Source of the DNA: Limibacterium fermenti | GTDB taxonomy: Bacteria > Bacteroidota > Bacteroidia > Bacteroidales > Dysgonomonadaceae | Direction of reading: 5' to 3' | DNA: 64,000 nucleotides | Assembly: GCF_041902845.1 (NCBI RefSeq) | Contig: NZ_CP159486.1 | Location: 3,906,001-3,970,000 of the forward strand | Notes under the pieces: model-generated | The model's database searches: none | What the model was told of the DNA's origin: nothing | What the model saw: the letters and a program-made list of their open reading frames with translations, nothing else | In this document: piece after piece, positions 34,287 to 43,415 of the stretch | Layout: each line of letters opens with the position of its first letter | Numbering within the stretch: position 1 is the first letter of the stretch | Position numbers and translations under genes: made by a program

Positions 34287-35402
34287 TTACCTTAAAAAGT
34301 TGGCGGCAGATGAAAAGACACGGTTAAAAGCATCATTCAATTGTGACGGATTTGTCTTGCTTGTGGGGAAAGGATTTTCGTGGGAATAATGGAACGGGAA
34401 GTCGATAAGTTCCACGCGGTCGGCCGTGAATTCCTTTCCCATGGCTTCCTCTATGCCTTTGTAAGGAATCACAATGTCTTTGGCCAGCGATATTCCGCGA
34501 ATCCTGTCGCCCAAGTGCCGGAAAACCACTTCCCGTTTTTTGGGTGCGTGGTCAGGGGCAATCATTAAATTAAACGCTTTAAATACTTTGTCGCGCAACC
34601 CTTTGATTTTACTGCTTTTGTCGAAAAAATGAATGTAATAGTCCTGAAGTTTTTCAAACGAAGGTTTGTCCATTATGTTGCGCGAAATACCGGCCATCGA
34701 ACTGAATATACTGCCTCCGCAAAACATGAACAACCGGCTGTTGGAGAATAGTTTATGCGGATTGGCCATCAAAAGGGTCTGCGAAAGGAACGAGCCGATG
34801 GAATACGAAAAGATATCGATATGCGTGTTCGGGTTGAAAGCCGGATGATATCCTTTCTTGATGGTTTGGGTCAGTTGTACGATATCGGAGAGCGTTTGTC
34901 TGCCCGACAAATAAAATCGGTCGGGGTTTTCGCTCAATCGATAGCTAAGCGCTACATTGGCAAAGCTGATGGTGCTTTCGTCGGCGAATTGCCCGCGGCG
35001 GATTTCCATGCTGCTTTGAAGTTTGTGCGGGTCGGACCACCATGTCGGCCCCCGGTTTATATGGAATGCCATGGGGAAAAGAATGACCGGCTTTCCGGTC
35101 TGCACACACAGGTATTCTGCCCACGTCAGATACTTTTTCCAGCGTCGTTCGTTGAGGCCGTGAAGAAGAAGGATGGCGTTGTCGGATACGGTGCGGCCGG
35201 CAGGGCAGAACACGGGATAGGCGAAAAAAGAGTTTTCTGAAATGCGGCGGTCTTGCTCGGAAAGAAAGAATATGTTCTTTCGGGCGTTGATATTACTGCG
35301 GAAGAAGAAAAACCGGATGTCTACTTGGGAGTCTTCTATGTGGTAATCTTTTCCTAACGAGAAAAGGGAATCGAGTTGTATATATCGTTCTGAATAGTTC
35401 AT
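34287..35402 (-). CDS. Alpha/beta-hydrolase-like protein (DUF6051-like)
   Basis: A protein of about 371 residues starting at ATG 35402 (MNYSERYIQLDSLFS). The fold is suggested by AILLLHGLNERRW near residue 95, which is the oxyanion-hole HG of alpha/beta hydrolases. A nucleophile-elbow-like FSYSIGSFLSQ lies near residue 200, where the usual first glycine is serine. A late histidine region (PFHYSHENPF) could complete a triad. There is no signal peptide. It resembles a Bacteroidetes protein group I remember as DUF6051. The substrate is unknown. It lies 28 bp before the TPR regulator gene, which has its own promoter. Confidence 0.6.
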   Translation of the reverse strand: MNYSERYIQLDSLFSLGKDYHIEDSQVDIRFFFFRSNINARKNIFFLSEQDRRISENSFFAYPVFCPAGRTVSDNAILLLHGLNERRWKKYLTWAEYLCVQTGKPVILFPMAFHINRGPTWWSDPHKLQSSMEIRRGQFADESTISFANVALSYRLSENPDRFYLSGRQTLSDIVQLTQTIKKGYHPAFNPNTHIDIFSYSIGSFLSQTLLMANPHKLFSNSRLFMFCGGSIFSSMAGISRNIMDKPSFEKLQDYYIHFFDKSSKIKGLRDKVFKAFNLMIAPDHAPKKREVVFRHLGDRIRGISLAKDIVIPYKGIEEAMGKEFTADRVELIDFPFHYSHENPFPTSKTNPSQLNDAFNRVFSSAANFLR

Positions 35403-35563
35403 TTTTTCTTTTAGTTGCAAAAGAAGACTATTTTTATGCGCTTATCAAATGAAAGGGAAAAATGCCGGAGAAAAAGGGGTTAAAGGGTCGAATCAGGGAT
35501 GAAAATCGATATATAGGGACGAAAAAACCATTCGAAATAATCGGTTTATTGCAGGGAATGTGC

Positions 35564-35571
35564 TATTTTTG
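35564..35571 (+). promoter_or_regulatory. -7 box for the LytTR gene
   Basis: TATTTTTG matches TAnnTTTG, 30 bases before the chosen ATG. Confidence 0.5.
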
Positions 35572-35601
35572 CGAATAAACTCCAAGGAAATAACGGTAAT
35601 A

Positions 35602-36456
35602 ATGAATAATACGATTCCTGCTTTTTTATATCAAAAAGACAACACGGTTAAAATGATCGTGTTTACCGCATTATTTGCTTTATTGTTTATCAATATTTTT
35701 CAACCGTTCGGATCGAGAAGTTGGTATCCGAATATTTCCGATATCTCCTATTTTGCTTTTTCGAGCCTGATTATCCTTATTGGGATGTTGGTTGTGGTTA
35801 TAAGCCGGATTATTATGGCTGTTTATTCCAAAAAACATGGCATCACTTATTGGCAGTTTGCGGCTTGGGTGTTAGTCGAAATATTGGCAATGGCTCTTTT
35901 TTATGCCTTGTTCGCACGGTTTGTGCCGAAAGACGGCGGAGAAAAAGATTTTATAAATATCTTTCGTGGCAGCGCCATCAATACCGGCTTGATACTCTTA
36001 TTGCCTTATTCTATTTCGTGGTTGTATTTTTCATGGAAAGATAATAATGCCAAACTGCAAACCTTTAAAAGGGACGAAGCGAATGAATTGCGCGCCAAGT
36101 CGCTGATTGCTTTTCCCGATGAAAAAGGAGATATGAAGATATCCATCATGTTGGAAAACCTGCTGTATATCGATTCGGCCGACAACTATGCCACGATTCA
36201 TTATCTGAACAAATCGACGTTGTCGCAGTTCCTCATCCGTAATTCTCTCAAATGGATGGATGAGAATCTGACCGCCGAAACGCCCTTGGTGCGTTGCCAC
36301 CGATCGTATATGGTAAATCTGGATCAGGTAAAAGTGGTCAAGAAAACGAAAGAGGGCATTATTCTCGAACTCAATACCGAAGGTACTCCCGATATTCCCG
36401 TTTCAAAGACATACTACGAACGGTTTATGGATAAATTTATGGAATACTCCGTATAG
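35602..36456 (+). CDS. Membrane-bound LytTR-family transcriptional regulator
   Basis: A protein of 284 residues from ATG 35602. The N-terminal half has four hydrophobic segments (VFTALFALLFINIF, YFAFSSLIILIGMLVVVI, AWVLVEILAMALFYALF, INTGLILLLPYSISWLYF). The C-terminal 110 residues are a LytTR DNA-binding domain: ISIMLENLLYIDSADNYATI, LVRCHRSYMVNLDQVKVV and a final IPVSKTYYERF. It has no receiver domain, so the membrane part probably senses the signal directly. The longer frame upstream lacks a good start. It converges on the amylase gene, and the target genes are unknown. Confidence 0.88.
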   Translation: MNNTIPAFLYQKDNTVKMIVFTALFALLFINIFQPFGSRSWYPNISDISYFAFSSLIILIGMLVVVISRIIMAVYSKKHGITYWQFAAWVLVEILAMALFYALFARFVPKDGGEKDFINIFRGSAINTGLILLLPYSISWLYFSWKDNNAKLQTFKRDEANELRAKSLIAFPDEKGDMKISIMLENLLYIDSADNYATIHYLNKSTLSQFLIRNSLKWMDENLTAETPLVRCHRSYMVNLDQVKVVKKTKEGIILELNTEGTPDIPVSKTYYERFMDKFMEYSV

Positions 36457-36500
36457 CCGTTTGAAGCGGTTTAACGGAGTCCCGCATTGGCGTGAGATTG

Positions 36501-37964
36501 TTATACTCTTTTCAGATACACGGATACCGACCCGCTCTGCACGTTAAACCACCCGCGGCCATCGTCGCCGATGATCACATCCTCTTCTACATGACCCAAT
36601 TTGTCGTACCACGATGAGCCGGCATAATCGGTGCCCACAAACATCGGTTTGACCCCCTCTTCGCCATTGCTCATGATCACCACGCAGCCGTCGGGATGCT
36701 CTTCATCGCCGCGGCGAACCCAGCCGACCACATTTTCATGATCGAAATAATCCTCCTGATCGCCATAAGCAAAATCGCGCCGCACGTCGAGCAGTTGGTC
36801 GATGATCCACTGCATGCCGGGTTGCGGATGTTCGCCGCCGATGCCGTAATAGTCTCCCAGAAAGAGACAGGGATACCCGTCTTTGCGAAGCAGGATGAGC
36901 GCATACGCCAATGGTTTGAACCAGCCCTGCACGAACGATTCGAGCGCCTGCATGGGTTGCGAATCGTGGTTGTCGACAAATGTCACGGTTTTTGTGGGAT
37001 GCTTGGCCACGACACTATTGTTGAACAGGCGGCGCATGTCGTAAGCTTCCCCTTCGTCGGAAGCTTTTTTGAAATTGAAGTGCAACGCCACGTCGAACAA
37101 GTCGATGGAATAATCGACATTGCGCAAATATTCTTCAATAACCAATTGGTCGTAATACCAGTATTCGCCTACCACGTAGAAGTCTTCGCCGAATTCGCCC
37201 CGCACATGGTCCACGATGTCCTTGACAAACCAGTCGTTGATATGCTTGATGGCGTCGAGGCGGATACCGTCGACACCGGTTTCGCGGATAAACCAACTGA
37301 GCCACTTTTTCGTTTCGTTGTAGACGTCGGGGTGTTTGTAGTCGACGTCGGTAAACATCAGGTAGTCGAAGTTGGCAAATTCGTTGCTGACGGAATCGTC
37401 GTGTACATCAATGCCCTTATTTTCTCCTTGAATGAGGTAAATCGCATCTTTATCACTGTCGCGATGGTTATAGTCGGTGGCCGAAAAATGCTCCCAGTTC
37501 CACTGGAAGTCCGAGTAACGTTTATTCCGTCCGGGAAAAGTAAAGCGGGTGTATCCCTCAATCTCATAAGGTTCGGTGATGCCATTGTTGCGGTCGTGCG
37601 GATCCACCTCCACGACCGTGAACGTTTGCAGTTCGTCGCCGCCCGCCTTATGATTCAATACCACATCGGCATATACGCTGATACCGTTGTCGTGCAAGGC
37701 GCTAATACAGTCGAGCAATTCCTGCTTCGTACCATATTTGGTGCGGACGGTGCCCTTTTGGTCGAATTCGCCCAAATCGTATAAGTCGTAAGCCCCATAA
37801 CCGGGATCGTCCGCCCCCGTGCCCTTATAGCAAGGAGGGATCCAAACCGCCGAAACACCAATTTCACGTAGATGTGACGCATCCTCTTTGAGGCGGTTCC
37901 AAAGATTACCGTCGTTAGGCAGATACCACTCAAAGTACTGCATCATGATTCCATTCACTCGCAT
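36501..37964 (-). CDS. Cytoplasmic alpha-amylase (GH13)
   Basis: Hydrolyses alpha-1,4 glucan. The 487-residue protein has no signal peptide, so it should act on internal glycogen or imported maltodextrins. The start MRVNGIMMQYFEWYLPNDG and the length match the GH13 subfamily of liquefying and cytoplasmic amylases. Conserved regions seen are ADVVLNHKAGGD, GIRLDAIKHIN (nucleophile Asp), FYVVGEYW (acid/base Glu) and VTFVDNHDSQPMQ (third Asp). It is a single gene. A 23-bp palindrome just upstream may be an operator. Confidence 0.94.
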   Translation of the reverse strand: MRVNGIMMQYFEWYLPNDGNLWNRLKEDASHLREIGVSAVWIPPCYKGTGADDPGYGAYDLYDLGEFDQKGTVRTKYGTKQELLDCISALHDNGISVYADVVLNHKAGGDELQTFTVVEVDPHDRNNGITEPYEIEGYTRFTFPGRNKRYSDFQWNWEHFSATDYNHRDSDKDAIYLIQGENKGIDVHDDSVSNEFANFDYLMFTDVDYKHPDVYNETKKWLSWFIRETGVDGIRLDAIKHINDWFVKDIVDHVRGEFGEDFYVVGEYWYYDQLVIEEYLRNVDYSIDLFDVALHFNFKKASDEGEAYDMRRLFNNSVVAKHPTKTVTFVDNHDSQPMQALESFVQGWFKPLAYALILLRKDGYPCLFLGDYYGIGGEHPQPGMQWIIDQLLDVRRDFAYGDQEDYFDHENVVGWVRRGDEEHPDGCVVIMSNGEEGVKPMFVGTDYAGSSWYDKLGHVEEDVIIGDDGRGWFNVQSGSVSVYLKRV

Positions 37965-37982
37965 AGTCTGATTTTTTAGTGT

Positions 37983-38005
37983 CGTTTATAACTTTTCTAT
38001 AAACG
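37983..38005. promoter_or_regulatory. Palindrome upstream of the amylase gene
   Basis: CGTTTATA and TATAAACG are perfect 8-bp arms around a 7-base spacer, centred about 30 bp before the amylase ATG. The form suits a dimeric repressor or activator site. Confidence 0.35.
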
Positions 38006-38120
38006 CAGAGGTTGAATTAATAGTTTTTAACCCGATATTTATTTAGGCTTTTATAACACCCCTTCGGAGGACGCAAGCAAAAAATCAACAGGAAAAAATG
38101 GTAATTCATTAATTTAGTAT

Positions 38121-38128
38121 TACTTTTG
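38121..38128 (+). promoter_or_regulatory. -7 box for RNase P RNA
   Basis: TACTTTTG matches TAnnTTTG and ends 6 bases before the first paired base of the RNA. Confidence 0.6.
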
Positions 38129-38132
38129 CAGT

Positions 38133-38507
38133 CTCAGCAGGCCGGTTTGTCGCTTCGCCTCCGATGTTCGTCGGTTGTGCGGAGAGGAAAGTCCGGGCAA
38201 CGCAGAGCACCATACTTCCTAACGGGAAGCTGTTCGTGAGGGCAGAGTAACGTAACAGAAAACAACCGCTTCGCTTCGGCGGAGTAAGGGTGAAAAGGTG
38301 AGGTAAGAGCTCACCGGATGCGACAGCAATGCCGCGTGCCGTACGTCTTATGGGTTGCAAGGCCATGTATACCGGATACGTAGGGTTGCTCGCCCGATGC
38401 CGGGGGGTAGGCTGCTAAAGAGCGATGGCGACATCGTCTCGCAGATAAATGACAGACATTCCGTTTGCGGAATACAGAACCCGGCTTACAGGCCTGCTGT
38501 TTTTTTT
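38133..38507 (+). ncRNA. rnpB: RNase P RNA, bacterial class A
   Basis: The catalytic RNA that matures tRNA 5' ends. The terminal helix is CAGCAGGCC at 38135 paired with GGCCTGCTG near 38491-38499, followed by eight T. Universal elements are visible: GAGGAAAGTCCGGGC near 38193, AGGGTGAAAAGGTG, GGTAAGAGCTCACC, AGATAAATGACAG near 38442 and ACAGAACCCGGCTTAC near 38474. The length of about 365 bases is normal. Open frames through it on either strand are accidental. Confidence 0.96.
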
Positions 38508-38532
38508 ATGTAAATCCGAGAGTTGACAAGTG

Positions 38533-39912
38533 ATGGGTAAGAAGAAACAAGAAGAACATACGGAAGAGGAAATTGGGAGAGTCGAAAAACTTAAAAAGAA
38601 GGCGACGGAAGCGGTACAGTTTCTTTCATACGATATTTGGAGGTTAAATCCTGAGAACTTCTCCAATAAGAAAAATATTTTCCATAATATTCTCAAAACC
38701 ATTATGCTCACGGTGAGGAATGTGCAGGAACAGGATCTCGGCGCCAGTTCGCGTTCGCTCACGTATCGTACCATTTTGTCGTTGGTGCCTTTGCTGGCGG
38801 TGTTATTTGCGATAGGACGGGGGTTTGGATTTGAGAACATTATCGAGAGCGAGTTCTTCCGGTTCTTCGGCGGGCAGAACGACACGGCCAAAATGGTGGT
38901 CGAGTTCATCAATAATTCGCTCATGCATGCTCAAGGGGGCATATTTGCCGGAGTCGGTATCACGTTGCTTTTATATACGGTTTTTGTGTTGTTTTCGGAT
39001 ATTGAGAATAACTTCAACCGTATCTGGCAGGTGCAAAACGGGCGTAATGTGCAGCGCCGTGTCACCGATTACTTCGCGTTGGTATTGTTGATGCCGGTGT
39101 TTATGCTGCTCAACAGCGGATTGAACATCATGATCAGCTCGTCGACTGCTTATTTCGACACATTCAGTTATATTCTCAATCCGCTGGTAACACAATTCCT
39201 CAATATACTGCCGTTTATCATCATCATTCTGGTATTGACTCTTACTTACCGTTTCATGCCCAATACGAAAGTGAAATTCGGCAATGCATTTATCGGAGGA
39301 GTAGTTGCCGGAACGGCTTTCCAAGTATTCCAGATGCTTTATCTCAGCGGGCAGTTGTGGATTACGAAATATAATGCGATATACGGTACATTCGCCGCCA
39401 TCCCGCTATTACTTTTATGGTTACAGCTATCGTGGTTTATTGTCCTCATCGGCGCTGAACTTACCTATTCGGCACAAAACGTCCGGAAGTTTTCGTTCGA
39501 TAAGGAGACAAAAAATATCAGTCGCCGTTACCGGGACTTTTTCACCATTATGATTGCATCGGTTATCGTCAAGCGCTTTGCGGAGAAGAAGTCGCCGCTT
39601 ACCCCGGATCAGTTGTCCGTGAACTGCAAAATTCCCTTACGGCTTACCAACGACATCATCAATCTATTGCAGGACCTGAAGATCATATCGCCCACACCTT
39701 CGCCCGAAGACGAGGGGGTTATGGCTTATCAACCGGCGATCGACATTCATCTTATAACCTCCAACTTTTTATTGAAAAAGATCGACACCAAAGGTTCGGA
39801 GGACTTCATGATCGATGTGAACGGTGAATTTGCCTCTCATTGGGAGACCCTTATTCATTCACGGATGTGCATGTACGAGTCGGATGAGGATGTTTTGCTG
39901 AAGGATTTGTGA
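38533..39912 (+). CDS. YihY/BrkB-family membrane protein
   Basis: A 459-residue inner-membrane protein of the YihY (formerly RNase BN/virulence BrkB) family. Signatures are SSRSLTYRTILSLVPLLAVLFAIGRGFG near residues 72-99 (shown in part), FVLFSDIENNFNRIWQV, and GGVVAGTAFQVFQMLYL. The late segment is YGTFAAIPLLLLWLQLSWFIVLIGAELTYS in the final membrane helices. A cytoplasmic N-terminal extension and a C-terminal winged-helix-like region (residues 330-459) are present, as in Bacteroidetes members. ATG 38533 follows a GTG at 38530. It begins 26 bp after the RNase P RNA terminator tract. The transported substrate, if any, is unknown. Confidence 0.9.
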   Translation: MGKKKQEEHTEEEIGRVEKLKKKATEAVQFLSYDIWRLNPENFSNKKNIFHNILKTIMLTVRNVQEQDLGASSRSLTYRTILSLVPLLAVLFAIGRGFGFENIIESEFFRFFGGQNDTAKMVVEFINNSLMHAQGGIFAGVGITLLLYTVFVLFSDIENNFNRIWQVQNGRNVQRRVTDYFALVLLMPVFMLLNSGLNIMISSSTAYFDTFSYILNPLVTQFLNILPFIIIILVLTLTYRFMPNTKVKFGNAFIGGVVAGTAFQVFQMLYLSGQLWITKYNAIYGTFAAIPLLLLWLQLSWFIVLIGAELTYSAQNVRKFSFDKETKNISRRYRDFFTIMIASVIVKRFAEKKSPLTPDQLSVNCKIPLRLTNDIINLLQDLKIISPTPSPEDEGVMAYQPAIDIHLITSNFLLKKIDTKGSEDFMIDVNGEFASHWETLIHSRMCMYESDEDVLLKDL

Positions 39913-40007
39913 GGATGGGGTGATGTGCTGATGGGATGAATTATGAGCTATGAAGTATGAACGATGAATTATAAGACCGGCGACATTGGACATTAGACTT
40001 TAGGCAT

Positions 40008-40724
40008 TCATGCGTCTCTGAAATAGTCATAACTTTCGGAGTGGAAATTTTTGATTGACTTGCTCAATTCTTTGGCGGGGCATCCGCATAAAGCATCGAG
40101 AAGGGTCCAGAATTTTTTACCATGGTTCATTTCTACGGTGTGAGCCAATTCGTGCAGCACCACATAATCGATATACTTTTCGGGTAAAAACAGCAGGAAC
40201 AGGGAGTAATTGATGTTTTTTTTCGTAGAACAACTGCCCCAACGGGTTTTGCTGCGATTGATTTTCACCTGGTGATAATGCAGGCCGAACTTGTCGGCAA
40301 AGAAGGCGGTTTTTTGCGTGAGCAAACGCCTGGCTTCTTTTCGCAACACGGCAATAATCGTTTCTTTCATCCAATGTTGTATTCCCGGTTGCGCCATGTC
40401 GGTGTCTTGCGGCAGGGAAAATGCCAAGCATTCGTTTTTGAACGAAGCGAAGGCTTTGGCGGGACGCTCGTGACGATAAATATGTATGGTGAACGTGTGA
40501 GTATGTATAACCGATTCGTCGGTAATGATTTTGTGTACAGGGGTATGCAATTGGAGCAGGCGCGGCTTTATGCGCTGAAGCACCCGGGGAAGATCTCCCT
40601 CGGAGAACCCTAAGGGTACTGTCATTTGTATATATCCTACTTTTTTTCGGGCAATGATGTTTCTCACCCTCTTGTCGGGGACGATGATAATCTTTCCGAG
40701 ATCGTTATCTGCGTATTCGTACAT
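40008..40724 (-). CDS. YgjP-type metal-dependent hydrolase (SprT/WLM-like, DUF45)
   Basis: 238 residues from ATG 40724. The zinc metallopeptidase motif is VVLHELAHTVEMNHGKKFW (HExxH with a third histidine) near residue 190. It is preceded by the family segments NRSKTRWGSCSTKKNINYSL and LPEKYIDY. The N-terminal half is a beta-rich domain typical of YgjP proteins. There is no signal, so it acts in the cytoplasm, and the substrate is unknown. A TATTTTTG box lies 5 bases before this ATG, which argues against the longer frame to 40832. It is divergent from mlaE. Confidence 0.88.
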   Translation of the reverse strand: MYEYADNDLGKIIIVPDKRVRNIIARKKVGYIQMTVPLGFSEGDLPRVLQRIKPRLLQLHTPVHKIITDESVIHTHTFTIHIYRHERPAKAFASFKNECLAFSLPQDTDMAQPGIQHWMKETIIAVLRKEARRLLTQKTAFFADKFGLHYHQVKINRSKTRWGSCSTKKNINYSLFLLFLPEKYIDYVVLHELAHTVEMNHGKKFWTLLDALCGCPAKELSKSIKNFHSESYDYFRDA

Positions 40725-40728
40725 ACTG

Positions 40729-40736
40729 CAAAAATA
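40729..40736 (-). promoter_or_regulatory. -7 box abutting the YgjP-type gene
   Basis: TATTTTTG on the minus strand matches TAnnTTTG, 4 bases before the ATG at 40724. It implies a leaderless mRNA. Confidence 0.5.
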
Positions 40737-40800
40737 GCAATTTATCGCAAAACCGCGACGGAATTGTCTTTTATCCATCCTGTAAATTAAAAACAATGTA

Positions 40801-40808
40801 TATCTTTG
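40801..40808 (+). promoter_or_regulatory. -7 box for mlaE-mlaF
   Basis: TATCTTTG matches TAnnTTTG, 27 bases before the mlaE ATG. Confidence 0.55.
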
Positions 40809-40835
40809 TAGCAAATTACACAGAAGTTCCATAGC

Positions 40836-41585
40836 ATGAGTTTTATAAATTCTATAGAGAGTATTGGTGAATATGCATTGCTGGTAAAAAAGGTGATTGC
40901 CGTTCCCGACCGTTTCAGAGAGTTTTTCAAAGAGTTCTTTAAAGAAGTGTACAAATTAGGGGTGAACTCAATTTGGATTGTGATGGTTATTTCTTTCTTT
41001 ATCGGCGCCGTTATTGTCATGCAGATCGCTTTGAACGTCGCTTCGCCTCTTTTGCCTCGTTTTACGGTAGGAGTCGTGTCGCGCGAAATCATATTGTTAG
41101 AGTTCTCATCCACCATCATGTGTCTCATCCTTTCGGGCAAAGTCGGTTCGAACATTGCCTCGGAAATAGGAACGATGCGGGTAACCGAGCAAATCGACGC
41201 CTTGGACATTATGGGCGTTAATTCGGCCAATTATCTGATCCTTCCTAAAATTACCGCTTTTGTGGCTTTCATGCCGGTATTGGTGATATTCAGTATGTTT
41301 ATGGGCCTGTTTGGAGGATATATTATCTGCGCCATGACCGGCACGCCGCCGGTAGCGACCTATGTATACGGAGTGCAGTCTTTCTTCCGGGAATCTTTTG
41401 TTTGGTATTCCATGGTCAAGTCTATGATATTCGGTTTTATCATCGCTTCTGTGGCCGCTTACTTCGGTTATACCGCCAAAGGCGGTGCGTTGGAAGTAGG
41501 AAAGGCAAGTACCGATTCGGTAGTTATTAACAGTATCTTAATTCTTATGACCGATTTGGTGTTTACACAATTGGTAATGGGATAA
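40836..41585 (+). CDS. mlaE: MlaE-family ABC transporter permease (phospholipid trafficking)
   Basis: Permease of an Mla-type lipid transporter that keeps outer-membrane lipid asymmetry. The 249 residues have five or six hydrophobic segments. The family signature is VGSNIASEIGTMRVTEQIDAL near residues 108-128 (shown in part). The C-terminus has SVAAYFGYTAKGGALEVG and ends in MTDLVFTQLVMG. The ATPase gene mlaF follows by 16 bp. The MCE-domain protein (MlaD) is not in this window after mlaF, so it must be elsewhere. Confidence 0.93.
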   Translation: MSFINSIESIGEYALLVKKVIAVPDRFREFFKEFFKEVYKLGVNSIWIVMVISFFIGAVIVMQIALNVASPLLPRFTVGVVSREIILLEFSSTIMCLILSGKVGSNIASEIGTMRVTEQIDALDIMGVNSANYLILPKITAFVAFMPVLVIFSMFMGLFGGYIICAMTGTPPVATYVYGVQSFFRESFVWYSMVKSMIFGFIIASVAAYFGYTAKGGALEVGKASTDSVVINSILILMTDLVFTQLVMG

Positions 41586-41601
41586 ACAGCAAAGCAACAG
41601 T

Positions 41602-42393
41602 ATGATCAAAGTAAAGAACCTGGTCAAGGAATTTGAAGGGCGCGTAGTGTTGAACGATATTACCGCCACTTTTAAACAGGGCTCCGTAAATATGATTATC
41701 GGGAAAAGCGGATCGGGAAAAACCGTGTTCCTGAAATGCCTTATCGGGTTGGTGCATCCTGATGCAGGCGAAATTCGCTATAGCGGCAAAAATATTATCG
41801 GGATGAAATCGAAAGATTTAAAACGCCTGAGACGCGATATGGGGATGCTATTTCAGGGCTCTGCGTTGTTTGATTCGAAAACAGTACTCGAGAACGTGAT
41901 GTTTCCGCTCGATATGTTTTCGCGCAAAAACAAACGCGAACGCCGTAAGCGAGCCGAGTTTTGTCTCGAACGTGTGAATTTGTCGCAAGCGGCCGATTTA
42001 TATCCTTCCGAAATCAGCGGCGGTATGATGAAGCGTGTGGCTATTGCCCGAGCCATCGCCCTTAATCCGAAGTATTTGTTTTGCGACGAGCCGAACTCGG
42101 GTCTCGACCCGAAGACATCCCAATTGATCGATGAACTGATTTTGGATATTACCACCGACTTTTCGATGACGACCGTCGTCGTATCGCACGATATGAATTC
42201 GGTAATGAACATCGGAGACAACATCCTTTTTCTAAATGAAGGCGTGAAAGAATGGGAGGGGAACAAAACTGAAATTATGGGTTCCGACAATTCCAAATTA
42301 AACGATTTCGTCTTCGCGTCCGACTTATTCAAAAAAATCAAAGAGGCGGAAGAGATTATCAGCGATAACGACGATGAGGAAAAAGCAGACTAA
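41602..42393 (+). CDS. mlaF: MlaF-family ABC transporter ATP-binding protein
   Basis: A 263-residue ATPase that drives the MlaE permease. Walker A is IIGKSGSGKTVFLKC near residue 35, the Q-loop is MGMLFQGSALFDS, and the signature is SEISGGMMKRVAIARAIA. Walker B is YLFCDEPNSGLDP, and the H-loop is VVVSHDMNSVM. The C-terminus is acidic (EISDNDDEEKAD). It is cotranscribed with mlaE. It is followed by a 177-bp gap before sufC. Confidence 0.93.
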   Translation: MIKVKNLVKEFEGRVVLNDITATFKQGSVNMIIGKSGSGKTVFLKCLIGLVHPDAGEIRYSGKNIIGMKSKDLKRLRRDMGMLFQGSALFDSKTVLENVMFPLDMFSRKNKRERRKRAEFCLERVNLSQAADLYPSEISGGMMKRVAIARAIALNPKYLFCDEPNSGLDPKTSQLIDELILDITTDFSMTTVVVSHDMNSVMNIGDNILFLNEGVKEWEGNKTEIMGSDNSKLNDFVFASDLFKKIKEAEEIISDNDDEEKAD

Positions 42394-42570
42394 GCCCTCG
42401 GTTCCCGATTAATTTTATGGCCGTAACAAACAATTCCGTTCGAATAGTTGTTATTCTGGTGCAAGAAAAACTTGTAAAATATACGTGTAGAGGCTACATG
42501 ATATCTGAAAATGGGAGGGTGCGGCGATCGATCCGTCCCTCATTTGGTTAATACAAACAAAATAATTGAC
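42394..42570. other. Gap between mlaF and sufC, where sufB would normally lie
   Basis: No reading frame resembling SufB is present. GAGGG and CCCTC near 42512-42540 flank a CGATCGAT core and could form a weak hairpin. No TAnnTTTG box is visible, so the suf promoter is unclear. Confidence 0.45.
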
Positions 42571-43314
42571 ATGTTAAAAATAAATAATCTGCATGCTGTA
42601 GTAGAAGGTAAAGAAATCCTGAAAGGTATCGATTTGGAAGTAAAAGCGGGGGAAATTCATGCTATAATGGGCCCGAACGGTTCGGGAAAAAGTACCCTGG
42701 CATCGGTGCTGGCCGGAAATCCCAAATTTGAAGTAACCGGCGGCAGCGTGCAATTTGAGGGGAAAGATTTGTTGGAGATGCAACCCGAAGACAGGGCCCG
42801 CGAAGGACTGTTTTTAAGCTTTCAGTATCCGGTGGAGATTCCCGGCGTAAGTATGGTGAATTTTATGCGTGCGGCTATCAACGAGCAGCGAAAATATAAA
42901 AACGAGCCGCCTGTTTCGGCGGGCGATTTTCTGAAATTGATGCGCGATAAACGCGAATTGCTCGGGATGGATAGCCAACTGGTAAGCCGTTCGGTCAATG
43001 AGGGGTTCTCAGGGGGTGAAAAAAAGAGGAACGAAATCTTTCAAATGGCGATTTTAGATCCGAAATTGTCGATTCTGGATGAAACAGATTCCGGCCTCGA
43101 TATCGATGCCTTGCGAGTGGTTGCGGCAGGGGTGAACAAACTTCACACCGTCGAGAACGCAACTCTTGTCATTACGCATTACCAACGTTTGCTCGACTAT
43201 ATCAAGCCTGATAAAGTGCATGTGCTGTATGCCGGAAAGATTGTTAAATCAGGCGAAGCCGATTTGGCTCTCGAACTCGAAAAAAGAGGCTACGACTGGC
43301 TGGCCAACGCCTGA
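42571..43314 (+). CDS. sufC: Fe-S cluster assembly ATPase SufC
   Basis: ATPase of the SUF scaffold complex that builds iron-sulfur clusters. 247 residues from ATG 42571 (MLKINNLHAVVEGKEIL); the frame upstream has no family character. Walker A is IMGPNGSGKSTLASVLAG near residue 34. SufC-specific segments are LFLSFQYPVEIPGVSMVNF and GFSGGEKKRNEIFQMA, and Walker B is LSILDETDSGLDIDAL. Transcribed with sufD and sufS. SufB, its usual partner and neighbour, is not next to it. Confidence 0.96.
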   Translation: MLKINNLHAVVEGKEILKGIDLEVKAGEIHAIMGPNGSGKSTLASVLAGNPKFEVTGGSVQFEGKDLLEMQPEDRAREGLFLSFQYPVEIPGVSMVNFMRAAINEQRKYKNEPPVSAGDFLKLMRDKRELLGMDSQLVSRSVNEGFSGGEKKRNEIFQMAILDPKLSILDETDSGLDIDALRVVAAGVNKLHTVENATLVITHYQRLLDYIKPDKVHVLYAGKIVKSGEADLALELEKRGYDWLANA

Positions 43315-43415
43315 TGATCATTCCCGTTTAACCGTTTCAAGCGGTTTAGAGATTGAAGAGAGGTTGAGAAAAGATTGATAAGAGATTGAAGAGATCGCTC
43401 CAGATTGAATATAAA

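Noticed and set aside
36696..37784. 362-codon plus-strand frame opposite the amylase
   Set aside because: Antisense shadow of a well-conserved GH13 gene.
38109..38366. Minus-strand frame inside the RNase P RNA
   Set aside because: The RNA has all class A landmarks; the frame is accidental.
39913..40007. ATGAATTATGA-like repetition after the yihY-type gene
   Set aside because: Short and irregular; no period could be fixed.
43315..43415. GAGATTGAA-like repeats before sufD
   Set aside because: Too few and irregular to call a repeat array.
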